Shown here: positions 35,375 through 43,574 of the stretch, piece by piece
How positions within the stretch are numbered: position 1 is the stretch's first letter
Layout of the letters: each line of letters opens with the position of its first letter
NCBI GenBank assembly: GCA_039811185.1
Contig: JBDHYF010000001.1
Location: 310,001 to 374,000, forward strand
Length of the DNA stretch: 64,000 nucleotides
Origin: JAEZDR01 sp039811185
GTDB taxonomy: Bacteria; Bacteroidota; Bacteroidia; Chitinophagales; Chitinophagaceae
Reading direction: 5' to 3'
Made by a program: the position numbers and the translations under genes
The notes under the pieces: generated by a model
What the model was told of the DNA's origin: nothing
Database searches by the model: none
The model's input: the letters and a program-made list of their open reading frames with translations, nothing else

Positions 35375-35980
35375 ATGAATACGAATACAGATACATTAAT
35401 TCAGAACGAAACGTTTAACAACCTGCTTTCCGATTTGCGGTTAAGCAACTATGTGCCTTCCGAAAACGCTTTGGCGCTATCGGCTGTAAACGCCCGCTAC
35501 ATTAAGGATTTGAAGATTAATACCGGCAATGTGTTGAACAATTGTCAGCACCTTAGCCGCAAAGAAGCCCTGATGCTGGCATTATGCGTTGCGGTAAACG
35601 AAAAGTTTGAGCCATTAAAAAATTCTTTCACCGAGATGGCGAAAGAAGAAGGCGCAACCGCCGAGGAAATAGCGGAGATGATTGCCCTTACTTCGCTCAT
35701 GAACACAAATAATGTGTTTTATCGTTTCCGGCATTTTATCAACAAAGACACTTATTCCAATATGCCGGCGGGCATTAAGATGAGCATTATGATGAACCCG
35801 GTTACAGGCAAAGAATTCTTCGAACTTGCGAGCATAGCCGTTTCTGCGCTAAATGGATGTGAGCAATGCGTGGTAAGCCACGAGCAGTCTGTTTTACAGC
35901 ATGGAAGTTCTGAACAAAGAGTTTTTGAAGCGGTTAAGCTTAGTGCGGTAATTAAAGGATTAATTGCTGTGTTGTCTTAA
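35375..35980 (+). CDS. ahpD: AhpD-like alkylhydroperoxidase / AhpC reductant
   Basis: The 201-residue carboxymuconolactone-decarboxylase-fold protein carries the AhpD catalytic set: Glu150, the CxxC pair Cys162-Cys165 and His169 in GCEQCVVSHE, preceded by VTGKEFFELASIAVSALN. AhpD passes electrons to AhpC. The operon position right after a three-cysteine AhpC supports that. It is slightly longer than mycobacterial AhpD (about 177) because of an N-terminal extension. It ends at a strong terminator. Confidence 0.92.
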   Translation: MNTNTDTLIQNETFNNLLSDLRLSNYVPSENALALSAVNARYIKDLKINTGNVLNNCQHLSRKEALMLALCVAVNEKFEPLKNSFTEMAKEEGATAEEIAEMIALTSLMNTNNVFYRFRHFINKDTYSNMPAGIKMSIMMNPVTGKEFFELASIAVSALNGCEQCVVSHEQSVLQHGSSEQRVFEAVKLSAVIKGLIAVLS

Positions 35981-36003
35981 GCTTTGAAATGGATGACTGA
36001 ATG

Positions 36004-36033
36004 AAAACGGCCTCGCAAAGAGGCCGTTTTTTT
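36004..36033 (+). terminator. intrinsic terminator after ahpCD
   Basis: AAAACGGCCTC/GAGGCCGTTTT (36004-36014 and 36020-36030) with a GCAAA loop ends in seven T. The symmetric A/T flanks could also stop the convergent gene. Confidence 0.9.
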
Positions 36034-36059
36034 GTTCGGGGGTTGGATTAAAAAAATCG

Positions 36060-36305
36060 TCAGCGGGTTATGCGGAACGCTTTCACGAACGCGTCGCCAA
36101 AGAACGCGTTTAACACATACATGCCTTCTGTAAGGTCGGTAAGGTTAAGCGCAAGTTCGCTGCAGCCCTGCTCTACTTTTTCAATAATGGTTTTTGCCAT
36201 TCTACCCTGAACGTCGAGAATCTTTACAATAAGGTTTCCTGCATTGCTGGTATGTATGCTCAGAAATCCTTTTTCTGCGTCGTGTTGTATTTGCTGAACA
36301 TGCAT
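36060..36305 (-). CDS. orphan T9SS CTD-like 81-residue protein without signal peptide
   Basis: The whole 81-residue product resembles a T9SS type A C-terminal sorting domain: a first strand pair (NLIVKILDVQGRMAKTIIEK), a middle strand (SELALNLTDL) and the closing TEGMYVLNAFFGDAFVKAFRITR. There is no signal peptide and no upstream cargo frame; stops precede the ATG. It could be the surviving tail of a lost surface protein, or a small cytoplasmic relative of the CTD fold. No partner is evident next to it. The ATG is the only start that includes the full domain. Confidence 0.7.
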   Translation of the reverse strand: MHVQQIQHDAEKGFLSIHTSNAGNLIVKILDVQGRMAKTIIEKVEQGCSELALNLTDLTEGMYVLNAFFGDAFVKAFRITR

Positions 36306-36409
36306 GTAAAATAATTTAAGAGAAAATTAGATATTCAAATCCTGTGCCACCGCGGCGCTGAGCGGTAGGCGAATGCGTTTGAAGCGGTGCGAACCCCTGC
36401 GTTAACCCT

Positions 36410-36417
36410 TATATTTG
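36410..36417 (+). promoter_or_regulatory. Bacteroidota -7 box for psd (TATATTTG)
   Basis: This exact TAnnTTTG match lies 14 nt before the psd ATG. Confidence 0.62.
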
Positions 36418-36431
36418 CCGAAATTTGAAGA

Positions 36432-37091
36432 ATGAAGATTCACAGAGAAGGTTTCCGCTCTATTTTAATTGCGGCCATCATTATCGCTGTCGTAAACATC
36501 AGCAATTTCTATTTTCTTTATGCGAAGATGCCGAAGCTAACCCTGTTTATATTGGTAGCGGGCGTATTGCTGTGGCTGTTTATTGTTTCTTTCTTCCGCT
36601 TGCCAAAGCGCCGCCATTCAGAAGGCGATGCCGACATTATTTGCCCGGCAGATGGTAAAGTAGTGGTGATAGAGGAAGTGGTGGACGAAGAATACTTTAA
36701 AGACAAAAGAATTCAGGTAAGCATTTTTATGAGCCCCGCCAATGTACACGTAAACCGAAATCCCGTATCCGGATCTGTTTTGTACAGTAAATACCACAAA
36801 GGCAAATATCTCGTTGCCTGGCATCCGAAGTCCTCAACAGAAAACGAGCGCCACAGCGTTGTATTGCAAAACGAGCGCGGTACCATTTTAGTAAAGCAAA
36901 TTGCGGGCGCTCTTGCAAAACGCATTGTAAACTATCTTAAACCGGGCATGCAGGTAAAACAAAATGAGGAACTTGGCTTTATAAAATTTGGCAGCCGGGT
37001 GGATGTGCTACTGCCGTTGGGCACCGAAGTTTCTGTTTCCTTAAACGAAAAAGTAAAAGGCGGCGTTACTGTTTTAGGACGGTTTAAATAA
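36432..37091 (+). CDS. psd: phosphatidylserine decarboxylase (short, Bacteroidota type)
   Basis: The 219-residue pro-enzyme has an N-terminal membrane region (about 10-57), then the PSD core: DIICPADGKVV near residue 73, FMSPANVHVNRNPVSG near residue 98 and the C-terminal autocleavage region IKFGSRVDVLLPLGTE. In this family the Ser of the GS pair becomes the pyruvoyl cofactor of the alpha chain. It makes phosphatidylethanolamine at the inner membrane. The length suits the short family, as opposed to the roughly 300-residue E. coli enzyme. Confidence 0.92.
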   Translation: MKIHREGFRSILIAAIIIAVVNISNFYFLYAKMPKLTLFILVAGVLLWLFIVSFFRLPKRRHSEGDADIICPADGKVVVIEEVVDEEYFKDKRIQVSIFMSPANVHVNRNPVSGSVLYSKYHKGKYLVAWHPKSSTENERHSVVLQNERGTILVKQIAGALAKRIVNYLKPGMQVKQNEELGFIKFGSRVDVLLPLGTEVSVSLNEKVKGGVTVLGRFK

Positions 37092-37165
37092 AAGCTTTCC
37101 GTATTACTCATATCTATTTAATAAAAATTCTATTATTTTTACCTCAGTTAACTAAAAAACCGGTC

Positions 37166-37369
37166 ATGAAAAAATTGTTCACACTTGCTTTTGCGATGGT
37201 TGTATTTGCAGGAGCAACCTATGCCTGTGGCGACGGAAAAAGCTGCGACAGCAAAAAATCGTGCTGCAAAAAAGAGTCGAAGAAAGACTGCAAGAAGTCA
37301 CACAAAGATTCTAAAAAAGATGAAAAAACTACTACCAAACCAGTCGGCGAATCTGATAAAAAAGCTTAG
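37166..37369 (+). CDS. 67-residue secreted Cys/Lys-rich peptide
   Basis: This small product has a clear signal peptide (about 1-20, MKKLFTLAFAMVVFAGATYA). The mature part is dominated by Lys and Ser with six cysteines in CGDGKSCDSKKSCC and KKDC patterns, followed by a Lys/Asp/Thr tail. I recognise no family. Paired cysteines in a strongly charged exported peptide suggest metal binding or disulfide structure, but that is a guess. It is a single-gene unit with its own terminator immediately downstream, so the unit is probably real. Confidence 0.75.
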   Translation: MKKLFTLAFAMVVFAGATYACGDGKSCDSKKSCCKKESKKDCKKSHKDSKKDEKTTTKPVGESDKKA

Positions 37370-37392
37370 TCCTCAGAAGGTAGAAAACAAAA

Positions 37393-37418
37393 GCAGTTGA
37401 ACGCTCAACTGCTTTTTT
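37393..37418 (+). terminator. intrinsic terminator after the Cys/Lys-rich peptide gene
   Basis: GCAGTTGA/TCAACTGC (37393-37400 and 37405-37412) with loop ACGC is followed by six T. Confidence 0.88.
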
Positions 37419-37420
37419 CG

Positions 37421-38137
37421 TTAAAACAGGGTTTCAAGTTCCTGCAAATGATGAATGATGAAAGTGGGATGCACCGCCGACTCCATTATCTGCAGATGAT
37501 TTACAAACACTGTGTCGAGCCCCGCTTTAAGGGCGCCCTCAATGTCGGCTTCCAAATTGTCTCCAATCATAATGGATGAGCTTTTGTCGGCGCCGGTTAC
37601 GGAAATAGCATACTCGAAAATTTCCTTCTGCGGCTTCAGGCTGTTCGACCGCTCGGACGTAATCACCTCTTCGAAATAGTGATGAATGTTGCACGACTGA
37701 ATTTTACAATGCTGCACCTCATTAAATCCGTTAGTGATTAAATGAAGGCGGTAGTTTTTTTGTTTCAGATATTCGAGAATTTCTACGCAGTAGGGGAACA
37801 AGCTTGTTTTATAGGGAAGGATTTTCAAAAACTGAACAGACATTGTATGGGCAAGTTCTGTGTCCGCTATTTTAAAATCGAGCAACGCGAGCCACATTCT
37901 TTTCCAGCGCAGTTCATCTTGTTTTATAAATCCTTTCGAGTAACGGCTCCAAAGTTTGTGGTTGTGATAGCTGTATCGTTCAAAAAAAACATCGAAGTCC
38001 TCCACGCCTCTCTCGCCCAATTTATTAAGGCTATACAATTCTTTCAGCGTTTCCCGCGAGTTGGTTTCAAAATCCCAAAGCGTATGATCCAGATCAAAAA
38101 AAAGATCTTTATAAACTTTTTTCTCCACTTGTGTCAT
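37421..38137 (-). CDS. HAD-family hydrolase, YjjG-type nucleotidase
   Basis: The 238-residue protein is a HAD phosphatase with motif I FFDLDHTLWDF (Asp15 nucleophile, Asp17), motif II threonine in LITNGF, motif III Lys in SLKPQKEIF and motif IV GDNLEADIEGA. The WDFETN after motif I and the cap composition fit the YjjG family of noncanonical pyrimidine nucleotidases, which clean up damaged nucleotides. The specific substrate is inferred from family only. Confidence 0.87.
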   Translation of the reverse strand: MTQVEKKVYKDLFFDLDHTLWDFETNSRETLKELYSLNKLGERGVEDFDVFFERYSYHNHKLWSRYSKGFIKQDELRWKRMWLALLDFKIADTELAHTMSVQFLKILPYKTSLFPYCVEILEYLKQKNYRLHLITNGFNEVQHCKIQSCNIHHYFEEVITSERSNSLKPQKEIFEYAISVTGADKSSSIMIGDNLEADIEGALKAGLDTVFVNHLQIMESAVHPTFIIHHLQELETLF

Positions 38138-38163
38138 TCCATCATTAAGTAAAGGCAGTAAAC

Positions 38164-38191
38164 AAAAAACGGCAGATGTTGTTTCTACCGC
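38164..38191 (-). terminator. intrinsic terminator after frr
   Basis: On the minus strand CGGTAG/CTGCCG (one G-T pair; forward 38185-38190 and 38170-38175) is followed by six T. Confidence 0.7.
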
Positions 38192-38210
38192 TTTTGTTTT
38201 TAAGCTGGTG

Positions 38211-38774
38211 TTAAATGGCCATCATTTCTTTTTCTTTAGCCGCAAGATGCTTATCTACCAACACAATGTATTTGTCGGTTAAGTCCTGCACTTCCTTTTC
38301 CGCGTCCTTTGCTGCGTCTTCACTCAGGCCGTCTTTCTGAAGTTTTTTTATTTGCTCAATCGCATCCCTGCGTATGTTGCGAATTGCTACTTTCGCATTC
38401 TCGCCTTCACCCGAAGCTTTTTTAAACAATTCTTTTCTTCTTTCCTCCGTTAGCGGCGGCAAAAAAATTCTTATCTGTGAGCCGTCGTTCTGTGGCGTTA
38501 CGCCAATGTTTGCCGCAAGGATTGAACGGTCGATTGCGTTCAGCATGTTTTTTTCCCAGGGTTGAATGCTGATGGTTCTTGCGTCCAAAACGGTAACGTT
38601 GGCCACTTGGTTTATCGGAGTCGGGTTGCCATAATATTCTACGAAAATTCCATCTAACATAGCGGGCGATGCTTTGCCGGCTCTTACTTTAACCAATTCC
38701 TGTTCTAAATGGCTAATTGCTTTCTTCATGGTAGAAGAAGCCTCTTCCAGAATCAAACTCAGATCGTCGGACAT
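38211..38774 (-). CDS. frr: Frr, ribosome recycling factor
   Basis: The 187-residue protein splits post-termination ribosomes together with EF-G. Characteristic landmarks are ELVKVRAGKASPAMLDGI, YGNPTPINQVANVTV, LTEERRKELFKKA and VAIRNIRRDA. The ATG at 38774 gives the standard length; a TTG 21 nt upstream belongs to the promoter box TAGCTTTG. The gene is alone, separate from pyrH. Confidence 0.95.
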   Translation of the reverse strand: MSDDLSLILEEASSTMKKAISHLEQELVKVRAGKASPAMLDGIFVEYYGNPTPINQVANVTVLDARTISIQPWEKNMLNAIDRSILAANIGVTPQNDGSQIRIFLPPLTEERRKELFKKASGEGENAKVAIRNIRRDAIEQIKKLQKDGLSEDAAKDAEKEVQDLTDKYIVLVDKHLAAKEKEMMAI

Positions 38775-38792
38775 AACTATTTTTTTGTGGGG

Positions 38793-38800
38793 CAAAGCTA
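38793..38800 (-). promoter_or_regulatory. Bacteroidota -7 box for frr (TAGCTTTG)
   Basis: The minus strand reads TAGCTTTG 18 nt before the frr ATG. Confidence 0.6.
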
Positions 38801-38814
38801 ATTAATCAATAATT

Positions 38815-38836
38815 AAAAGGCCCGTAAAGGCCTTTT
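38815..38836 (-). terminator. terminator after the WecA-like transferase gene
   Basis: The perfect stem AAAAGGCC/GGCCTTTT (38815-38822 and 38829-38836) with a 6-nt loop lies between the transferase stop and the frr promoter. The T run on the minus strand is only four long. Confidence 0.7.
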
Positions 38837-38859
38837 AAACTTTATAAGGAGTATATTTT

Positions 38860-40023
38860 TTAGTGTATGCTTTCTTCTTCCAGCACAGCGGCGGCTGCTG
38901 TTGCCGCAGGAAAAATAGAAACGAGTTTCACATCGTTCACCACCTCGGGTTTATATTCCGGTGCTTCATCGAAGCTTACAACAGAAAGCACAGGTTTCTT
39001 TTTAAAGAAGTACAACACGCCGGTAAATACAAAGAAGAGTGCCGTCATGCTGAATATCATCATCGTAGTTCCGAAGTCGCGCATTAAAAACGCAAAGCCG
39101 ATAAAGAATAAGCTTGCCAGTGAAATGGTAAGGGTTACAGCAAGATGCGAAAAACCGCAATCCAGTAAAAGATGATGCAAGTGATTCCTGTCGGGCGAAA
39201 AAGGCGATCGACGGCTGAAAATTCTTAACGCAAAAACCCGCAGCGTATCTAACAGCGGCATCAACATAATGCCGAAGCCAAGGGCTGCTGAAGCCTGAAG
39301 GTTAACGGCCTGAAAAGAAGGCGCTATCTCAATAAATTTTACGGCAAGAATTACGTTAACCGTTCCAATCAGCATGGATCCGGTATCGCCCATAAAAATT
39401 TTTGCCGGAGCATAATTGTATATAAGAAAAGCGAGTATGCTTCCTGCCATTGTAAAGCCTAAAACGCTGTAAGCAATGTTTCCGCCCATTAAAAATAAAA
39501 CGGCAAAAACCACACAGCTTATAAAGCCCACGCTTCCGGCAAGGCCGTCCACTCCATCTAAAAGATTAAACGCATTAATGATAACCAAAATGGTAAAATA
39601 GGTAAGCAAATAGCTGCCCATGGTATCCATCTTTCCAATTCCTAAAAAACCATCCATTCCTGCAATCAGCAACTTCGCTTTAAATACTAAAATGGTGGCC
39701 ACTACAATTTGTCCAATGAGCTTTTTCCAGGGTGTAAGCACCATAATGTCGTCTTTCAACCCAAGAAAAAATATAATTAAAAGGGCTGCGGTGTAATACT
39801 GAAATTCGGGGTATATGCCAGCAAACGTAACCGTGAGTAATAAGCTGGTAATAAATCCTACAAAAATGCCGAGGCCGCCAAGCGAAGGAATCGGATTAAC
39901 ATGCACTTTACGCTCGTTGGGTATATCGTATAACTTCTTTAACTCAGCAATCTTGATAATCACAGGTATAGCGTAGAAGGTTACGATGAATGAAAATAGA
40001 CAGCCAATCAGAATTTGTTCCAT
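38860..40023 (-). CDS. WecA/MraY-type polyprenyl-phosphate sugar-1-phosphate transferase
   Basis: The 387-residue protein has about ten membrane helices. It carries the family's polar loops: HVNPIPSLGGLGIF, the catalytic LKDDIM aspartates, NAFNLLDGVDGLAG, MGDTGSMLIG and the HIH-like RNHLHHLLLDCG. It transfers a UDP-HexNAc phosphate to undecaprenyl phosphate, starting O-antigen, capsule or secondary wall polymer synthesis. The HLHHLLLD loop favours WecA/TagO over MraY, and no other mur genes are nearby. The ATG at 40023 is chosen over a TTG 18 nt upstream because it starts directly at the first helix. Confidence 0.9.
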   Translation of the reverse strand: MEQILIGCLFSFIVTFYAIPVIIKIAELKKLYDIPNERKVHVNPIPSLGGLGIFVGFITSLLLTVTFAGIYPEFQYYTAALLIIFFLGLKDDIMVLTPWKKLIGQIVVATILVFKAKLLIAGMDGFLGIGKMDTMGSYLLTYFTILVIINAFNLLDGVDGLAGSVGFISCVVFAVLFLMGGNIAYSVLGFTMAGSILAFLIYNYAPAKIFMGDTGSMLIGTVNVILAVKFIEIAPSFQAVNLQASAALGFGIMLMPLLDTLRVFALRIFSRRSPFSPDRNHLHHLLLDCGFSHLAVTLTISLASLFFIGFAFLMRDFGTTMMIFSMTALFFVFTGVLYFFKKKPVLSVVSFDEAPEYKPEVVNDVKLVSIFPAATAAAAVLEEESIH

Positions 40024-40209
40024 GCATTTACAATTTTTCAATCATCCGTTCTCAGTAGGGAATAGTGCAAATTAACATAAAAAAATATAAACATATTTCA
40101 ACCTTAAAAAATAATTTAGACAGGCATTGCGTTTCATCCGTTGCCTTTGCACCGAAATAAAACTAAAATTGCCCTTGTTATGCCATTTTTCTCTCTCGTG
40201 TCATACGCT

Positions 40210-40217
40210 TAGCTTTG
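40210..40217 (+). promoter_or_regulatory. Bacteroidota -7 box for the transketolase gene (TAGCTTTG)
   Basis: This exact TAnnTTTG match is 17 nt before the ATG at 40235 and places the start there rather than further upstream. Confidence 0.62.
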
Positions 40218-40234
40218 CAGCAATTTTTAAAAAG

Positions 40235-41080
40235 ATGGCAACAGATATTGAACAGTTAAAGAGAACAGCCTTACAGGTAAGAAGAGATATTTTAAGAATG
40301 GTGCACGGCATTCAAAGCGGACACCCCGGAGGATCATTGGGTTGCGCCGATTTTTTAACCGCTCTGTATTTCGATGTGATGAAGCACGATACCTCGTTTA
40401 ATATGGACGGCTCAAATGAAGATCTTTTTTTTCTGTCGAACGGCCACATCTCGCCATTGTTCTATTCTGTCCTCGCCCGAAGCGGCTATTTTGATGTTGC
40501 CGAACTGGCAAGTTTCCGCAAGATAGATTCGCGCTTGCAGGGCCATCCTACCACGCACGAAGGATTGCCCGGCGTAAGAATGTCGAGCGGCTCTTTAGGA
40601 CAAGGCATGAGCGTTGCCGCCGGCGCCGCGCTCACTAAAAAGCTAAATGGCGACGACCGCTTCGTTTTTTCGCTTCATGGCGACGGCGAACTGCAAGAAG
40701 GACAAAACTGGGAAGCCATCATGTTTGCAGCGCATCATAAGCTCGATAATTTAATTGCCACCATCGACCGTAATTTTCAGCAGATAGACGGCCCCACCGA
40801 AAAAGTTATGGAGCTCGGTAATGTAGGAGAAAAATTTAAGGCCTTCGGATGGGAAGTACTGGAGATGGACGGCAACGATATGCCCGATGTAATAGAAACA
40901 TTGCACCACGCCAAAACGTTTCAGGGAAAAGGAAAGCCGGTTTGTATTGTAATGAAGACGGAAATGGGCAAAGGCGTAAGCTTTATGGAAGGCACACACG
41001 AATGGCATGGCATTGCGCCAAGCAACGAACAGCTTGAGCAGGCGCTTCAGCAATTACCCGTTACGTTGGGCGATTACTAA
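40235..41080 (+). CDS. transketolase, N-terminal (thiamine diphosphate-binding) subunit
   Basis: The 281-residue protein is the N-terminal half of transketolase. It has GHPGGSLGCADFLTALYFDV near residue 30, GSLGQGMSVAAGAAL, and the TPP motif starting GDGELQEGQNWEA and ending near RNFQQIDG. Split transketolases are frequent in Bacteroidota, usually with the C-terminal subunit next door. Here the next gene is convergent and unrelated, so the partner is encoded elsewhere. The longer frame back to 40127 was rejected because the promoter box lies inside it. The stop overlaps the convergent lolC-like gene by 4 nt. Confidence 0.93.
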   Translation: MATDIEQLKRTALQVRRDILRMVHGIQSGHPGGSLGCADFLTALYFDVMKHDTSFNMDGSNEDLFFLSNGHISPLFYSVLARSGYFDVAELASFRKIDSRLQGHPTTHEGLPGVRMSSGSLGQGMSVAAGAALTKKLNGDDRFVFSLHGDGELQEGQNWEAIMFAAHHKLDNLIATIDRNFQQIDGPTEKVMELGNVGEKFKAFGWEVLEMDGNDMPDVIETLHHAKTFQGKGKPVCIVMKTEMGKGVSFMEGTHEWHGIAPSNEQLEQALQQLPVTLGDY

Positions 41081-42294
41081 TCGCTCCGGCTCCGCAGCGA
41101 AAGCGCATTTTTTGCTGCTTTGTAAGCGGGCATCCACGAAGCGAGAAGCGCAACCACCAGCACCGTAACACCAACGAGTACAAAATCGGAAGCAAGCAGT
41201 TTTACCGGATAATAATCAATTATAAAACTTCCGCCCGAGAGTTTTACCACATGAAACGTTTGCTGCACATAGCAAACAATAAGCGCAATGGCAGTGCCCG
41301 CCGCAGCGCCCACCAAAGCGAGGAGCAAGCCGGTATATAAAAATATTTGCTGAATGGTAGCAGTGGTGGCGCCGAGTGCTTTCAGGATTGAAATGTCTTT
41401 CTGTTTTTCCAGCACCAGCATGGTAAGAGCGCCAATCATATTAAAAGCAGCCACTACCAGTATCAAACAAAGAATGGCGTACACCACCCATTTTTCCATC
41501 TGCATTACCGCATAGAGGCTTTGGTTTTGCTGATATTTGTTCTGCACCTTAACATCGCTCCCCAGCAAGGTTTCGGCTGCGCTTATTATCGGTTTTATTT
41601 TTTGCGGGTCGGCAGCTATTTCAATCGAGCTGTACTGGTCGGCCTTCAAATCGAGCATATAGCGCAGGAAAGCGATGTTGGTAAAGGCGTATTTATTGTC
41701 AAATTCCTGCTGCACACTAAACGAACCCGCAACCGCTGCGTTGTAACTGTTCATTGCTTCCTGCGAAAAGCTTTTTGCTTGCCGGTTGGGCAAATACACC
41801 ACTACACTATTAATGGAAAGCGGATCGGCACCAATAGCGTTTTCAACACCTGCTCCCAACAAAAGCGCAGGAGCATCTTCGTACCCTAAAAAATAGTCGC
41901 CGCGGATTACGTGTGGCTGTAGTTTATTGGTGGCCGAATACTTACCATCAACGCCGCGCAGGTAAACAATACTTTGCAAATCGCCGTTCGTGAGCACAGC
42001 TTTTTCTTCTACCGATGCGGATATATTGCGTACACCGTCTAATTGCTTTAACTGCGTTAGTTTGGCGGCATCGAGTGTAAAATATTTTCCCCTGGTTGCA
42101 GTGATGCGGATGTCGGAGTAGAAGTCGCCATACAAACTCTTCACCAGGCATTCAAATCCGTTAAAAACACTCAGTACAATAATGAGTGCAGCGGTGCCAA
42201 CGGTAATAGCTACCACGCTAATCCACGCAATAATATTTATAACAGCGGTGGACTTTTTGTTTTTAAAATATCGCCAGGCAAATAAAAGTTTCAA
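41077..42294 (-). CDS. LolC/LolE-like ABC permease (FtsX family)
   Basis: The 405-residue protein has an N-terminal transmembrane helix (about 17-45, VINIIAWISVVAITVGTAALI), a large periplasmic MacB-like domain, and three C-terminal helices in the FtsX domain (LEKQKDISILKALGATTATIQQIF). This is the LolC/E layout that releases lipoproteins from the inner membrane with the LolD ATPase; lolD is not in the window. Translation begins at TTG (MKLLFAWRYF), which matches the family N-terminus. It lies 16 nt after rbfA and is co-transcribed with it. Confidence 0.87.
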   Translation of the reverse strand: MKLLFAWRYFKNKKSTAVINIIAWISVVAITVGTAALIIVLSVFNGFECLVKSLYGDFYSDIRITATRGKYFTLDAAKLTQLKQLDGVRNISASVEEKAVLTNGDLQSIVYLRGVDGKYSATNKLQPHVIRGDYFLGYEDAPALLLGAGVENAIGADPLSINSVVVYLPNRQAKSFSQEAMNSYNAAVAGSFSVQQEFDNKYAFTNIAFLRYMLDLKADQYSSIEIAADPQKIKPIISAAETLLGSDVKVQNKYQQNQSLYAVMQMEKWVVYAILCLILVVAAFNMIGALTMLVLEKQKDISILKALGATTATIQQIFLYTGLLLALVGAAAGTAIALIVCYVQQTFHVVKLSGGSFIIDYYPVKLLASDFVLVGVTVLVVALLASWMPAYKAAKNALSLRSRSD

Positions 42295-42310
42295 CTAAAT
42301 CGGTTTAAGG

Positions 42311-42697
42311 TTAAGCAGATTCCGATTCGTTTTCGCCCAGATGTTTCTCTTCATCAATTTGCTTAAAAATTTCTTCCATTTTAAAAGCATGATCGAGCGT
42401 ATCATCTTTATAAAATTGTAAAACCGGAATTCTCCTTAACTGATTTTTCACTTTGAGCGCAAGCTGTTTTTTTATTTCCCATTCGCGGTCTTTAATGGTT
42501 TTCATTGCCTGTTCATCGCTGGCTGTTTTGTAGAAGCTGAGGTAAATTCTTGCTTCGAGTAAATCGGGCGTTACCTTCACTGCTGCAATGGAAACCATTC
42601 CGCCTGCTACCATATTTAATCCAAGATGCCTGAAAATTTCATCCATTTCTTTCTGTATAACTGCCGCAACCTGCTTTTGCCTTTTTCCTTCTACCAT
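42311..42697 (-). CDS. rbfA: RbfA, ribosome-binding factor A
   Basis: The 128-residue KH-fold protein assists 16S rRNA 5'-end maturation in 30S assembly. It has RQKQVAAVIQKEMDEIFRHLG at the N-terminus, VSIAAVKVTPDLLEARIYLSF in the middle and LRRIPVLQFYKDDTLDHAFKMEEI at the end, which includes the family's PxLxFxxDxxxxxxxxI pattern. I start at the ATG (MVEGKRQK); a TTG nine codons upstream is less likely because a promoter-like TATTTTTAC lies right after it. It is followed by the lolC-like gene. Confidence 0.92.
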   Translation of the reverse strand: MVEGKRQKQVAAVIQKEMDEIFRHLGLNMVAGGMVSIAAVKVTPDLLEARIYLSFYKTASDEQAMKTIKDREWEIKKQLALKVKNQLRRIPVLQFYKDDTLDHAFKMEEIFKQIDEEKHLGENESESA

Positions 42698-42747
42698 AAC
42701 ATCAATTTCTGTAAAAATACTCAATCGTAACCTATAAGTGGTTTTGC

Positions 42748-42755
42748 TATATTTG
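42748..42755 (+). promoter_or_regulatory. Bacteroidota -7 box (TATATTTG) for the 42771 gene
   Basis: This exact TAnnTTTG match is 15 nt before the ATG. Confidence 0.62.
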
Positions 42756-42770
42756 GTTTAAACAAGTGTT

Positions 42771-43574
42771 ATGATTAAACCGACATGCTTCATCCTTTGT
42801 GCACTTTGCTTCTTAACAGCAAGCGCACAAATTCAATTAAAGAAGAACGACAGCTTTGAGAAAACAACCATTTCGAACGTTACCACCGAAATGGACTTTA
42901 TGGGTCAGAAAATGACTAACCGGAACAAAACTACAATGCACGACATTACTACGGTTACTGCAGTGGATAAAGACAACTACACCCTGAGCACCACTATATT
43001 GCGAATGATTATGGAATTGAATGCAAATGGGATGGATTTTAAAATTGATACCGATGAAAAAGACAACGAGCTGACTAAACAATACAAGGCAGAAATTGAA
43101 AAGGCCGAAGTGATTGTAATTGATAAAAAAGGGAAGATGGTAAGCGCTGACTTTGGCGGTAGCGAAAAAGTAGAAATGGATAAGCTGATAGACGGGATAA
43201 ACCAGATGGTACTTACGCCTGCACAAACCGCGGCTCATCAAAAAGTAGGCGCTGTATGGACGGAGAAAAACAGCAATGCTGCGGGATACGATTTTACCCA
43301 CACCTACAAAACCGTTGGTAACAATGGAAAGATTATTACAATAGAGGTTGTGAGCGAGGGCACCATTAAAACCGATGTTGAAGTGGAAGATGGGCAGCAG
43401 GCAACAGTGCAGCTTTCAGGTTCGATGAAAGGAGTGAACAGCTATTCGGTTGCAACAGGATTTCTAGATTCTACCGACATGAAAAGTGACTTTAAAGGCA
43501 AGATGTCGATGTCCGGAATGGATATTCCGTTTGCCTTAACCAGCGCTTCCAAAACAACGGTGGTAAAAAAATAG
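42771..43574 (+). CDS. exported protein of unknown function (DUF6263-like)
   Basis: The 267-residue protein has a signal peptide (about 1-19, CFLTASA). An all-beta, Lys/Thr-rich mature part follows, with repeated amphipathic strands (TISNVTTEMDFMGQKMTNRNKT, FDSTD-like ends). It resembles Bacteroidota proteins of the DUF6263 type, but this is from general appearance. No catalytic motif is visible. It is a single-gene unit whose stop directly adjoins the convergent mtgA stop. Confidence 0.65.
   Translation: MIKPTCFILCALCFLTASAQIQLKKNDSFEKTTISNVTTEMDFMGQKMTNRNKTTMHDITTVTAVDKDNYTLSTTILRMIMELNANGMDFKIDTDEKDNELTKQYKAEIEKAEVIVIDKKGKMVSADFGGSEKVEMDKLIDGINQMVLTPAQTAAHQKVGAVWTEKNSNAAGYDFTHTYKTVGNNGKIITIEVVSEGTIKTDVEVEDGQQATVQLSGSMKGVNSYSVATGFLDSTDMKSDFKGKMSMSGMDIPFALTSASKTTVVKK

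Noticed and set aside
40127..40234. Longer start for the transketolase subunit
   Set aside because: The extension is not conserved in the family as I recall it and contains the promoter box TAGCTTTG.
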